The position numbers were made by a program, and so were the translations under genes. From the NCBI RefSeq assembly GCF_900166635.1, contig NZ_LT800497.1, positions 265,419-329,418 on the forward strand: a stretch of DNA of 64,000 nt. The letters are read 5' to 3'. Every line of letters begins with the position of its first letter. The stretch's first letter is position 1. The notes under the pieces are model-generated. The model had not been told where the DNA came from. It searched no databases and saw only the letters and a program-made list of their open reading frames with translations. The DNA comes from Oceanobacillus timonensis (GTDB taxonomy: Bacteria > Bacillota > Bacilli > Bacillales > Amphibacillaceae). Of this stretch, positions 8,509 to 17,187 are shown in pieces.

Positions 8509-8862
8509 ATGTATCAAACAACCATTAAAAGTATAGGAAATGACGCAAAAGCATTTGAAGCAGAAAAAATGATGATTTTATTTGGGGATAATGCGCCTAG
8601 TGAGTTAGCAGATTTCTGCTACGTGATTGATTTAGTATCTGTTGAGGAAGATATTGTAGCAGGAGATACGTTAAAGTTGGACGATGTTTCTTATCAAATT
8701 ACTAGTGTTGGTAAGGCAGTAAGGAAAAACTTAAACGATTTAGGACATATCACATTAAAATTTGATGGTAGTACAGAACCGGGGCAGTCTGGATCCCTTT
8801 ATTTAGAAGATAAAGAGATAGTAGATGTGAAGCCTGGGAGTACGATTACGATTGGGAAATAA
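8509..8862 (+). CDS. srlB: PTS sorbitol EIIA-like subunit lacking the usual phospho-histidine
   Basis: 117 residues and clearly of the glucitol EIIA family: YQTTIKSIG at the start, the LGHITLKFDG stretch, and PGSTITIG at the end. In E. coli SrlB the phosphate acceptor is His43 in the segment CFIHCH. Here the equivalent segment reads CYVIDLV (Cys37 onward), and the protein's only histidine is in the LGH structural motif. The open reading frame is otherwise complete, with AGGAG 9 bp before the ATG. Either the subunit is inactive, the phosphate takes another route, or it has become regulatory. The gene is 43 bp after EIIBC and is the last gene of the operon. Confidence 0.85.
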   Translation: MYQTTIKSIGNDAKAFEAEKMMILFGDNAPSELADFCYVIDLVSVEEDIVAGDTLKLDDVSYQITSVGKAVRKNLNDLGHITLKFDGSTEPGQSGSLYLEDKEIVDVKPGSTITIGK

Positions 8863-8877
8863 TAGAATAGGTTGATG

Positions 8878-8927
8878 ATGCCCCCATAAGTGGACAGGAA
8901 GGACTGCCGCTTGTGGGGCATTTTATA
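8878..8927 (+). terminator. terminator of the sorbitol operon
   Basis: GCCCCCATAAGTGG pairs with CCGCTTGTGGGGC around a 13-base loop and is followed by ATTTTATAT. The stem is GC-rich at its base. Confidence 0.8.
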
Positions 8928-9052
8928 TACATTGAAAGATGAGATCAATATAAACACCAGATTATCCACCCTATTACTAAGATAAACGGGGCGTTAAGCA
9001 GATAAAAGAAGAATAACCGTATTTTACAGGGGAATATGCACCATAATAGGGT

Positions 9053-9081
9053 TTGTTCATCTCCTAATTAATTGATAGTAT
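9053..9081 (+). promoter_or_regulatory. possible sigma-A promoter of the NCS1 permease
   Basis: TTGTTC (9053-9058) and TAGTAT (9076-9081) are spaced by 17 bp, about 90 bp before the permease start. The 310-bp gap (8863-9172) otherwise holds the sorbitol terminator. I saw no purine, preQ1 or other known aptamer pattern in it. Confidence 0.4.
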
Positions 9082-9172
9082 GTAAAAGTTCGACTGAGAA
9101 AATAGTCGTTTTCTTAAGTAAAACATATGAGGCACAGAATATGTGAAAAAATGTACAAAAGGAGATGATCAT

Positions 9173-10573
9173 ATGAGATCTGAGATTTCTTCGGATCAAA
9201 ATCAGGACCAAGAATCAAGTGATGATTACTCATTGGGCAGAGTCCCTGTTCATAAAAGAAATATGGGCTGGTTAAGTATTACGAATATTACATTTGGCAT
9301 TGCAACTGCTATTTTCTATTTTCAAATGGGAAGTGTTATGGCACTTCAATTTGGCGCAATTAACGCCATTATATCTGCTGTCTATGCCATTGTTGTTGCT
9401 GGTATCCTCGGAACATTCATTGCATATCTATCTGCAAAGTCTGGTATGAACGTAAACTTATTATCAAGGGGCGGCGGTTTTGGCTATATTGGCGCATCCT
9501 TGACTTCTCTGATTTACGCCACTAATTTTATTATGTATTGCGCACTTGAGGGGTTAATTCTAGTTGCTGCTGTACATGAATTCTTTCCTGTTATCCCGGA
9601 ATGGGCTCTGATTCTTTTCTTCGGCACACTTGTTATTCCTTTGAATTGGTTTGGCATAAAGCAATTAGATAAATTACAAAAATGGTCATTGCCATTATTC
9701 TTTCTATTTTTACTAGCTGCCATTATTGTAGCGGCAATGAAACCATCTCTTTATGAGGGTAGTTTTTGGACTTATATGCCGGAAAATGTGCAAGTTGGTG
9801 GAACAGCCTTACTGCTTTGCATCGGAATGCAGCACGGTATTATGGGACTAACACCACTTCTGGCTTCCGATTATGCTCGCTTTCTTAAACCAAAAGACCG
9901 GAAAATAGGTATACTCGCTATTGGATTTATCCCGCAAATTTTCTGTTTCGGTGTGATGGGCGGACTTGGAATTTGGTTCGGTGTTCGTCTAGGAGAAGCC
10001 AATCCGGGTGTATATATTGTGACACTGCTTGGAATATGGGGCGCATTATTCACGATGATTACGCAAGTAAGAATTAATGTGACGAATATCTATAGTGGAT
10101 CCCTATCATTATCCAGTTTCTTTGAAAATATTTTTCATTTTAAACCGGGCAGACGTTTTTGGGTTGTTGTAACAGGTGTATCTGCGATGGTTTTGATGCT
10201 CGCAAAAATTGTGAACCATCTTGACACAGCGTTGACATTCCAGGGCGTTTTCCTATTATCTTGGGCGGCTGTTCTTGTAACGGATGCTGTTTTTGTGAAG
10301 CGGGTTTTAAAAATTGGACCTGGATATTATGAGGCGAGACAAGAGAATCTTCATCAATGGAATCCGGTAGGTGTTGCTTCACTTGTTATCGCAAGTGGTC
10401 TCGGAACGATTGCTGCGCTGGGTTTTATGGGAGAGTTTCTGCAAAGCACGGCAGCATTTTTTGCTGCAGTACTTGCCTCTATCTTAACTGTTGTTATCGC
10501 CATGATAACGAAAGGAAAATACTATATTAAAAAAGAAGCGCATGATATTGAAAAAGGAGACTATATAGCCTGA
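9173..10573 (+). CDS. NCS1-family cytosine/purine permease
   Basis: 466-residue, twelve-helix transporter of the nucleobase:cation symporter-1 family (CodB-like). The opening MGWLSITNITFGIATAIFYFQ and the later LSRGGGFGYIGASL and MITQVRINVTNIYSGSL resemble cytosine-permease-like members. The C-terminus is short and basic. Start chosen at ATG 9173 because AAAGGAG lies 8 bp upstream; a GTG at 9143 would add ten polar residues without a better site. It stands alone with no deaminase or hydrolase next to it, so the substrate (cytosine, another base, or a related ring compound) is not settled. Confidence 0.8.
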   Translation: MRSEISSDQNQDQESSDDYSLGRVPVHKRNMGWLSITNITFGIATAIFYFQMGSVMALQFGAINAIISAVYAIVVAGILGTFIAYLSAKSGMNVNLLSRGGGFGYIGASLTSLIYATNFIMYCALEGLILVAAVHEFFPVIPEWALILFFGTLVIPLNWFGIKQLDKLQKWSLPLFFLFLLAAIIVAAMKPSLYEGSFWTYMPENVQVGGTALLLCIGMQHGIMGLTPLLASDYARFLKPKDRKIGILAIGFIPQIFCFGVMGGLGIWFGVRLGEANPGVYIVTLLGIWGALFTMITQVRINVTNIYSGSLSLSSFFENIFHFKPGRRFWVVVTGVSAMVLMLAKIVNHLDTALTFQGVFLLSWAAVLVTDAVFVKRVLKIGPGYYEARQENLHQWNPVGVASLVIASGLGTIAALGFMGEFLQSTAAFFAAVLASILTVVIAMITKGKYYIKKEAHDIEKGDYIA

Positions 10574-10576
10574 TAC

Positions 10577-10612
10577 GTGAAACCTTCTACATGAATTTGT
10601 AGAAGGTTTTTC
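10577..10612 (+). terminator. terminator of the NCS1 permease
   Basis: AAACCTTCTACA pairs with TGTAGAAGGTTT around a short loop and runs into TTTTTC. A group II intron begins only a few bases later (10616). Confidence 0.85.
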
Positions 10613-10615
10613 AGT

Positions 10616-12513
10616 GTGCGCCCTGCATGGGTGAGAACTTGGTGGTGAAAGTCCACTACAGGCTTGGCAGTAGGAACTGTTAGCGAAAGACAAGGTGGCT
10701 ATTGTGAGATAGTGGCTGAAGGAAGTCAGACGCAAACTCCTGGACTGACGAACAGAAATTAGATAGAAGGCTGGATTAGGTCGGATAAATCTGCACTACA
10801 AGATGAAGTCCAATACTGCCCGAAACCTATACAGTAAATCTAGCAGTTATATGGGAGGAAAGTTCTCACTCTTACCGGGGGAGGTCTTGTGAGGGTGATG
10901 AACAAGTTGAAGAATAACGAGTCAACACAACTAAGGTGGTGACATCTTGGTGAATCACAAGAAGTCAGCAGAGGTCGTAGTAGTGTGAAAAGGCCAAAAC
11001 ATGAAGGACCGAACAATCGTAATTTTGAAAAGTCTAGGAGGTGTGAAAGGTGCGAGAACTGCAGAAAACAGGAGAACCTGGCTATCGGCAGAGAGATAAT
11101 GTGGAACATGAAGGGTATGTCGAAGTGCATAGTGCCTTTCATGGTGAAAAGAACAATCAAAATGGTGTATCCAATCTGTTTGAAAGAATCCTTTCAAGGG
11201 ACAATCTAAATCAAGCTTACCTTCAAGTGGTCAGAAACAAGGGAGCAGCGGGAGTGGATGGTATGACATACGACCAGCTGCTTCCATACTTGAAGGAGCA
11301 CAGGGAAGAACTATTAACGCAGTTGTATCTTGGGAAGTATAAACCTCAACCCGTAATGCGGGTTGACATTCCAAAACAAGACGGCGGAATAAGAAAACTT
11401 GGAATCCCTACCGTTATTGACCGAATGCTTCAACAAGCAATAAACCAAGTGTTACAACCCATATTTGAACCGACGTTCTCCGATAATAGTTTTGGGTTTC
11501 GTCCAAAACGTAGTGCACATCAAGCCATCATACGGGCAAAATCGCATTACGAACAAGGGTACAAACATGTGGTGGACTTGGATATGAAAGCCTATTTCGA
11601 TACGGTCAATCATGACAAACTGATGTATTTTGTGGAAAAACAGATCACAGATAAACGCGTACTACGCTTGATAAGACAATATTTATTAAGTGGAATCATG
11701 ATTGACGGCATCTTTCAAAAATCAGAGGAAGGAACGCCTCAAGGCGGGAACCTGTCTCCGTTACTCAGTAATATTTACTTAAACGAGTTAGACCATTTAC
11801 TGGAGAAACGAGGACACCGGTTCGTGCGTTACGCAGACGACTGTAACATTTATGTAAAAAGTAAAAGAGCAGGTCAACGCGTAATGAAAAGTATTACGAA
11901 ATTTCTCGAGATGGATTTAAGTCTTACCGTGAATCGGGAGAAGAGTGCGGTTGGAAGCCCTCTGAAACGAAAGTTTCTAGGCTTCTGTCTCCTCGTCACA
12001 AAGAAAGGTGTTCAGATTCGTCCGCATTATAAAGCAAAAGAGACCGTTAAACAGAAACTCAGACGAATCACGAAACGTAATCGTGGACGAAGTATCGATA
12101 GGATTTTAAAAGAAATCCAGCAACTTATGACAGGGTGGATAAATTACTATGGCATAGGAGAAATGAAAGGATTTATGAAGAATCTGAATGGGTGGTTGAA
12201 GCGAAGAATTAGACAATATATCTGGAAACAGTGGAAAAATCCACGTACGAAACGAAAGAATCTAATTCAGTTAGGTATCGATAAACGGAAAGCTTATGAA
12301 TGGTCGAATACAAGAAAAGGTTACTGGATTATATCAGGTAGCTATGTACTCCACCGTTCATTGACAGACAAAGAACTGGCATCGAGAGGATATAAAGATA
12401 TCGCTCTTCAATACCAGTTCGTACACTCAAACTATTGAACCGCCGTATACGGAACCGTACGTACGGTGGTGTGAGAGGGGCGAGAAGTTACTTAGCTTTT
12501 CCCTCTACTCGAT
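10616..12513 (+). mobile_element. group II intron, apparently complete
   Basis: The 5' end GTGCGCCCTGCATGGGTGAG is a typical bacterial group II intron start (GUGYG). Domain I-IV sequence follows, with the conserved block CTGAAGGAAGTC (10716-10727) and an RT/maturase gene in domain IV. Domain V is at about 12436-12475 (CCGTATACGG, GTACGTACGGT and a GTGAG continuation). Domain VI and the end ACTCGAT are at about 12477-12513. The ends are predicted from these motifs, so the boundaries are good to a few bases. It sits between genes, directly behind a terminator hairpin, so it disrupts no gene. Terminator-adjacent insertion is a habit of IIC introns, but the 5' sequence and protein look more like the other bacterial classes; I leave the class open. 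Confidence 0.85.
11050..12438 (+). CDS. ltrA: group II intron reverse transcriptase/maturase
   Basis: 462 residues. The RT domain (about 40-320) carries AAGVDGMTYDQ, the GFRPKRSAHQAI motif, the EEGTPQGGNLSPLLSNI motif and the catalytic YADD at 261-264. The maturase X domain follows (about 335-420, with LMTGWINYYGIGEMK). No HNH endonuclease domain is present at the C-terminus. The GTG start at 11050 has a strong AGGAGGTG six bases upstream. The protein helps splicing and copies the intron RNA into new DNA sites. The frame is intact, so the intron may still be mobile or at least splice. Confidence 0.92.
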   Translation: MRELQKTGEPGYRQRDNVEHEGYVEVHSAFHGEKNNQNGVSNLFERILSRDNLNQAYLQVVRNKGAAGVDGMTYDQLLPYLKEHREELLTQLYLGKYKPQPVMRVDIPKQDGGIRKLGIPTVIDRMLQQAINQVLQPIFEPTFSDNSFGFRPKRSAHQAIIRAKSHYEQGYKHVVDLDMKAYFDTVNHDKLMYFVEKQITDKRVLRLIRQYLLSGIMIDGIFQKSEEGTPQGGNLSPLLSNIYLNELDHLLEKRGHRFVRYADDCNIYVKSKRAGQRVMKSITKFLEMDLSLTVNREKSAVGSPLKRKFLGFCLLVTKKGVQIRPHYKAKETVKQKLRRITKRNRGRSIDRILKEIQQLMTGWINYYGIGEMKGFMKNLNGWLKRRIRQYIWKQWKNPRTKRKNLIQLGIDKRKAYEWSNTRKGYWIISGSYVLHRSLTDKELASRGYKDIALQYQFVHSNY

Positions 12514-12693
12514 GTAGAGATGTGAATGTTTGTATTCTTGGTTCTGAAGACCTTGAGGTAGGCAGTCTCTCTCTAATCAATAGCATGATTTAAGAAGAAT
12601 TCCGTTAATAAGTGTTTTGAAAATAAATATAAGTAACATAAAATCAGAGATAAACAGTCATTATTAACGAATATTATAACCTTTAAAAGGTAG

Positions 12694-12722
12694 TTGACAA
12701 ATAATAAATATTTTAGTAATAT
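12694..12722 (+). promoter_or_regulatory. strong sigma-A promoter of the abg-type locus
   Basis: TTGACA at 12694-12699, a 17-bp spacer and TAATAT at 12717-12722 form a near-ideal vegetative promoter, 72 bp before the regulator's start codon. An inverted repeat begins at the next base. Confidence 0.8.
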
Positions 12723-12757
12723 TTCATCAATTAAGGAAGTATTCCTTAATTGATGAA
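12723..12757 (+). promoter_or_regulatory. perfect 16-bp inverted repeat at the transcription start (operator candidate)
   Basis: TTCATCAATTAAGGAA, a 3-base centre GTA, and the exact reverse complement. It touches the -10 box, so a bound protein would block initiation. In RNA it would form a 5'-leader hairpin. No T-run follows, so it is not a terminator. The likely binder is the winged-helix regulator encoded just downstream. Confidence 0.7.
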
Positions 12758-12794
12758 TTTTCTAAAATTAATCTGATTGGAGGTGGTAGACGAT

Positions 12795-14120
12795 ATGCAT
12801 CTTAAATTTGGTGTGATTGGACCTGCTGAGTCCGTGGAGAAGATTCTGGAAGTGGGAAAGGAATTTGAAACGATAACTTTTCTACCCTTCCCTTATGAAG
12901 AAATAGAAGAAATGTCAGAAATAATTGAAATCAATCGTTATGTTGTTGATCAATGGTTGTTTTCTGGTCTTTTTAATTATACGTATGCTATGGAAAATAA
13001 ACTGATTCAAAAAGACGAGGGGGGTTACCCTACTTTATATGGGTCGAGTTTTTTTGGAGAACTGCTTGAAGCGCAATTAAATGAAGGAAGGATTTTTACT
13101 AAAATCAGTATTGATAATATTGCCAGAACAGAATTGGATAAAATTTTATCTTTTTATCATTTGGATGCTTTGACATATTATACCATGCCTTTTCAATCGG
13201 ATTATTCGAGAAAAGATGTCATTACTTTTCATAAAAAGCTTTATGATGAAGGAAAGATAGAGTTGGCAATAACGACTCTTAATGCAGTTTATTATCAGTT
13301 GAAGGAAGCGGGAGTCCCGGTATATCGGTTAACAGCTTCATATATGTCTATTAAATTGACAATTGAATTGTTGGTAGAGAAAGCTCAGGCGAATCTATTT
13401 GAGAATCGGCAAATGGCCATTATCGGCTGCAGATTAAAGAATGCAGAGAAAACAATGACACAGCATCAGCTTTTTCAATGGAAGTATCATCAGCTCAATT
13501 GGAACAAATCCCTGCTGGAGATTACGGAATTGCTTCAAGGGTCACTTGTAGAAGAAGGGGATGGCTTATTCTTTATCTTTACCACCAAAGGTGAGATTGA
13601 TAACCAGGCCGAGAGTGCTTTATTGAAACTAATTGAAGAATACCAGATTAGAGATCAGCTTGAGGCATCTATAGCCATTGGTTTTGGGGAGAACGTACTG
13701 CATGCAGAACAGAATGTCAGGTATGGTTTGAGTCAAGATGTATATGAAAAAGAAGCCTCTATTCTCCTTGTGGAAGGAGCGGGCGAATTATCGGAAAAGT
13801 CTGTTGACTCGCTGGGGAAATCGCTGGATTTAAAAAGTTTGGAAGAAGAATTAACGAGAAAATTTGCCGATGGGTCGGCAAGTCCCCGAGATGTATTACG
13901 AATTATTGTGTATTCCCATAAGTATCACCAGCAGGAATTTACTTCAGAGGATATTTCCAGATGGCTGCAAAGTACAGAACGGAATGGAAGAAGGATATTG
14001 GCAGAGCTGGAACAGGCCAACATTATTAAAAAATGCGGGAAAATTCAGTCCAATCAACGAGGAAGACCTAAAAACGTGTATTGTTTCATTGATGATAATC
14101 TTTTACAATTACAAACTTAA
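12795..14120 (+). CDS. transcriptional regulator of the abg-type locus, uncommon architecture
   Basis: About 441 residues. The N-terminal part (MHLKFGVIGPAESVEKILEV) looks like an alpha/beta ligand-binding fold of the kind in which a gene product reads a small molecule. The middle (about 200-325) contains SIAIGFGENVLHAEQNVRYG, which is reminiscent of nucleotide-cyclase/GTP-cyclohydrolase-III-like folds. The last 90 residues are a winged helix with DVLRIIVYSHKYHQQEFTSEDISRWL and a NQRGRPKNVY wing. I do not recognise a named family. The ATG at 12795 has GGAGGTGG 7 bp upstream, so an upstream TTG at 12777 is unlikely. It heads the locus and is 29 bp before the AbgB-like gene. It probably senses the imported compound and controls the promoter it lies behind. 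Confidence 0.65.
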   Translation: MHLKFGVIGPAESVEKILEVGKEFETITFLPFPYEEIEEMSEIIEINRYVVDQWLFSGLFNYTYAMENKLIQKDEGGYPTLYGSSFFGELLEAQLNEGRIFTKISIDNIARTELDKILSFYHLDALTYYTMPFQSDYSRKDVITFHKKLYDEGKIELAITTLNAVYYQLKEAGVPVYRLTASYMSIKLTIELLVEKAQANLFENRQMAIIGCRLKNAEKTMTQHQLFQWKYHQLNWNKSLLEITELLQGSLVEEGDGLFFIFTTKGEIDNQAESALLKLIEEYQIRDQLEASIAIGFGENVLHAEQNVRYGLSQDVYEKEASILLVEGAGELSEKSVDSLGKSLDLKSLEEELTRKFADGSASPRDVLRIIVYSHKYHQQEFTSEDISRWLQSTERNGRRILAELEQANIIKKCGKIQSNQRGRPKNVYCFIDDNLLQLQT

Positions 14121-14149
14121 AATAAATAAGCTAGGAGGAATCAATAAGA

Positions 14150-15586
14150 ATGAAAGAATATATTAAACGCTATCTTGAGGAGAATAAAGATTATTTTTCA
14201 GAAGTTTCAAGTTATATATTCCGTCATCCTGAAACCAGGTTTGAAGAATATGAATCTGCAGCATATCTGGCAGGAGAGTGCGAAAAACAGGGATTTCGGG
14301 TTGAGCGCAATGTCGCTGGTATAGAGACAGCATTTACAGCTGCGTATGGTTCAGGAAAGCCTGTTATTGGATTTTTAGGAGAGTTTGATGCGCTATCTGG
14401 TTTGAGTCAGAAGCCGGGGACGACGCACTATGAACCATTAAAAAATAATGCAGGTCACGGGTGTGGCCATAATTTATTAGGTACAGGTGCGTTTGCGGCA
14501 GCTTGTGCCGTGAAGAGCTTTTTGGAAGAAAATAACCTCGCTGGCACAGTTGTTTTCTTCGGCTGCCCAGGGGAAGAAGGCGGATCCGGGAAAACCTTTA
14601 TGGTTCGGGAGGGTGTTTTTGATAATGTTGATGCAGCGTTGACATGGCATCCATCACCAGCGAATGCGGTGATGAGCCGTCCAACCTTGGCAAACTATCA
14701 GGTATTTTTCCGTTTTAAGGGCACAGCTGCGCATGCAGCCAATTCCCCGCATCTGGGAAGAAGTGCCTTAGATGCAGTCGAACTGATGAATGTTGGTGTG
14801 AACTACTTACGCGAGCACATTGTAGACGATGCTCGTTTACATTACGCGGTTACGGATTCCGGCGGTATTTCACCGAATGTCGTTCAATCGAATGCAGAAG
14901 TTTTATATTTAGTAAGGGCTGCAAGGGTGCAGGAGGCAGAAGAAATCTTGGAACGCGTCAAAGATATTGCCAAAGGAGCTGCCTTAATGACCGGAACCAA
15001 GTTGACGGTAGAGTTTGATAAAGCTTGCTCAAATTATATTCCGAATCGCAGTTTGGAAAAGATATTGCACCATCAATTAACGGAATATGGTGCGGATGCA
15101 GCAACAAAAGAAGAAGAAGTGTTTGCCGAAGCCATTTGGGAAACGTATACCAAAGAAGAGCAATCCTTTTATGTAGAGTTGATGAGAGGGTTTGGCTACA
15201 TTGGTGATGGAAGTGAGTTTGCTGGTAAATATATTTCAGATTGTATTTCACCGTATGAAGCATCCAGCGAGCTGTTTCATGGCTCAACAGATGTGTCAGA
15301 TGTAAGTTGGGTGGTCCCGACAGCGCAATTGACAACAGCCACTTCCGTACTGGGTACACCTTTACACACGTGGCAAATGACAGCACAAGGATTAAGCAGT
15401 ATTGCTAATAAAGGAATGCTCCGTGCTGCGGGGAGTATGGCTCTTACTGGAATAAGTTTATTAACTTCTGAAGCTGACTTGAATGAGGTGAGAGAAGAAT
15501 TTCAAGCATTTGCGAAAAGTAATCCATATCAATGTCCTATTCCTCAAAATGTAGAACCATCGAAATTAAATGGACAAAAAATCTAA
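14150..15586 (+). CDS. M20-family amidohydrolase, AbgB-like
   Basis: 478 residues of the M20 zinc peptidase family, closest in look to the B subunit of p-aminobenzoyl-glutamate hydrolase. Metal-binding stretches are visible: GEFDALSG, NNAGHGCGHNLLGTG and GCPGEEGGSGK near 140-150, LTWHPSP near 165, and the C-terminal TPLHTWQ. The dimerisation domain with GTAAHAANSPHLGRSALDA is in the middle. It would split an amide bond of an acyl- or aryl-amino acid in the cytoplasm. AGGAGG lies 11 bp before the ATG. The next gene, 15 bp away, is the matching AbgT transporter. Confidence 0.85.
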   Translation: MKEYIKRYLEENKDYFSEVSSYIFRHPETRFEEYESAAYLAGECEKQGFRVERNVAGIETAFTAAYGSGKPVIGFLGEFDALSGLSQKPGTTHYEPLKNNAGHGCGHNLLGTGAFAAACAVKSFLEENNLAGTVVFFGCPGEEGGSGKTFMVREGVFDNVDAALTWHPSPANAVMSRPTLANYQVFFRFKGTAAHAANSPHLGRSALDAVELMNVGVNYLREHIVDDARLHYAVTDSGGISPNVVQSNAEVLYLVRAARVQEAEEILERVKDIAKGAALMTGTKLTVEFDKACSNYIPNRSLEKILHHQLTEYGADAATKEEEVFAEAIWETYTKEEQSFYVELMRGFGYIGDGSEFAGKYISDCISPYEASSELFHGSTDVSDVSWVVPTAQLTTATSVLGTPLHTWQMTAQGLSSIANKGMLRAAGSMALTGISLLTSEADLNEVREEFQAFAKSNPYQCPIPQNVEPSKLNGQKI

Positions 15587-15601
15587 TGAAGAGGTGAATT
15601 C

Positions 15602-17116
15602 ATGAAAAAGAAAAAGAGCTTTTTTCAAAAATTTCTGGATATCGTTGAAAAAGTAGGAAATAAACTACCGGATCCATTTGTGTTATTTATTGGACTGGCA
15701 GTATTAATGATTATTCTTTCATGGATTTTTAATTTGTTTAATGCGTCTGTTGTTCACCCTGGAAGTGGAGAAGAGGTACCGATTAAGAGTCTGCTTTCCG
15801 GAGAAGGACTGGAATTTATCTTAACATCGATGCTTGATAACTTTACAGGCTTCGCACCACTTGGTTTAGTTCTGGTAATGATGCTCGGTATTGGACTGGC
15901 AGAAAAGGTAGGATTGCTTGATTATACGATTCGAAAAACGATTCTGAAGTCACCGCCCTTCCTTTTGACATACACAGTTGTGTTTGCAGGTATTATGGGA
16001 AATCTTGCATCCGATGCAGCGGTTGTTTTAATACCTCCGCTTGCGGCATTGGTTTTCTACAAGGTAGGCCGTCATCCATTAGCCGGGTTAACAGCCGGAT
16101 TTGCCGGTGCTGGTGCCGGGTTTACGGCTAACTTGTTTATTGCGGGGACAGATGCCTTGTTAGCCGGGATTTCTACGGAAGCAGCCCAGATTGTAGATGA
16201 AACAATGCTTGTAACTCCTGTTGACAACTGGTATTTCAACATTGTATCTGTATTTGTTCTGACGATTGTTGGAGGCCTTGTCACAACGCGTTTTATCGAA
16301 CCACGCTTAGGTAAATATGAAGGGAATGCCGTGGAAGAGGCGGATGCCGAAGAATTGCCTCATGCAGGTAAAGGCCTGTTATACGCGGTAATTGCAGGAC
16401 TTATATATATAGGCATTGTTGCGGTGGCAGTATTTATTCCAAATAGTCCGTTGACAAATGAAGAGGGCGGCATTATTCCTTCTTCACCATTTTTAGACGG
16501 GATCGTACCGCTTGTTTTGTTCCTATTTATTATTGTAGGAGTTACCTTTGGAATCACTGTAGGAAAAATAAAATCAGGAAAAGATGTCAGTGGTTATATG
16601 GCTGAATCTATCAAGGACATGGCAAGTTATATCGTACTCGTTTTTGCCATTGCGCAATTTACTGCTTATTTTAACTGGAGTAATCTTGGAACATGGCTTG
16701 CAGTAAATGGAGCAGACTTTTTAACCTCCATTAACTTTACAGGAATAGGTTTGATTATCGGCTATATTATTTTCACCGCACTGTTGAACTTTCTGATTAC
16801 GTCAGGATCAGCGAAATGGGCCATTGAAGCACCTATATTCGTGCCTATGTTCATGCAGTTAGGTTATCATCCTGCATTTACACAGGTAGCGTACCGTGTC
16901 GCGGATTCATCGTCAAATATCATTACACCATTATTCCCGTATATGGTTATTATTCTGGCATTTATGCAAAGATATGATAAAAAGGCAAGTATTGGGACAT
17001 ATATTTCTCTCATGCTTCCATATACCATTACATTCCTTGTGACATGGATTATATTAATTCTAATATTCTATTTTACAGGAATACCGTTTGGGCCAGGAAT
17101 CTATCCGCATTTATAA
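15602..17116 (+). CDS. abgT: AbgT-family transporter
   Basis: 504 residues with 11-13 hydrophobic segments. Recognised from LDIVEKVGNKLPDPFVLFIGLA at the start, the MGNLASDAAVVLIPPLAALVF stretch and the reentrant SGSAKWAIEAPIFVPMF motif of AbgT proteins. E. coli AbgT imports p-aminobenzoyl-glutamate, a folate breakdown product, and some relatives export sulfonamides. Its position between two M20 hydrolases (AbgB-like before, AbgA-like after) supports import of an amide substrate for hydrolysis. Confidence 0.93.
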   Translation: MKKKKSFFQKFLDIVEKVGNKLPDPFVLFIGLAVLMIILSWIFNLFNASVVHPGSGEEVPIKSLLSGEGLEFILTSMLDNFTGFAPLGLVLVMMLGIGLAEKVGLLDYTIRKTILKSPPFLLTYTVVFAGIMGNLASDAAVVLIPPLAALVFYKVGRHPLAGLTAGFAGAGAGFTANLFIAGTDALLAGISTEAAQIVDETMLVTPVDNWYFNIVSVFVLTIVGGLVTTRFIEPRLGKYEGNAVEEADAEELPHAGKGLLYAVIAGLIYIGIVAVAVFIPNSPLTNEEGGIIPSSPFLDGIVPLVLFLFIIVGVTFGITVGKIKSGKDVSGYMAESIKDMASYIVLVFAIAQFTAYFNWSNLGTWLAVNGADFLTSINFTGIGLIIGYIIFTALLNFLITSGSAKWAIEAPIFVPMFMQLGYHPAFTQVAYRVADSSSNIITPLFPYMVIILAFMQRYDKKASIGTYISLMLPYTITFLVTWIILILIFYFTGIPFGPGIYPHL

Positions 17117-17187
17117 AATGAATTCTCAAATCAGTAGAAGTTTGACAACAGGATAAAAATAAATATGAAGAAGGAGTCATGATTTTT

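Noticed and set aside
8930..9172. Possible riboswitch before the NCS1 permease
   Set aside because: No purine, preQ1, guanidine or other aptamer core could be found, and the only terminator nearby belongs to the sorbitol operon.
10715..10720. GCTGAA in the intron as EBS1 pairing with the TTCAGT flank
   Set aside because: This block (CTGAAGGAAG) is conserved across many introns of this kind, so its match to the flank is likely accidental. Needs an RNA fold.
10840..11160. Minus-strand frames in the intron 5' part
   Set aside because: This stretch is structured intron RNA (domains I-IV); the frames have no ribosome site.
14958..15386. 142-codon minus-strand frame inside the AbgB-like gene
   Set aside because: It lies wholly antisense to a well-supported M20 gene and has the low-information, His/Leu-rich composition of a shadow frame.
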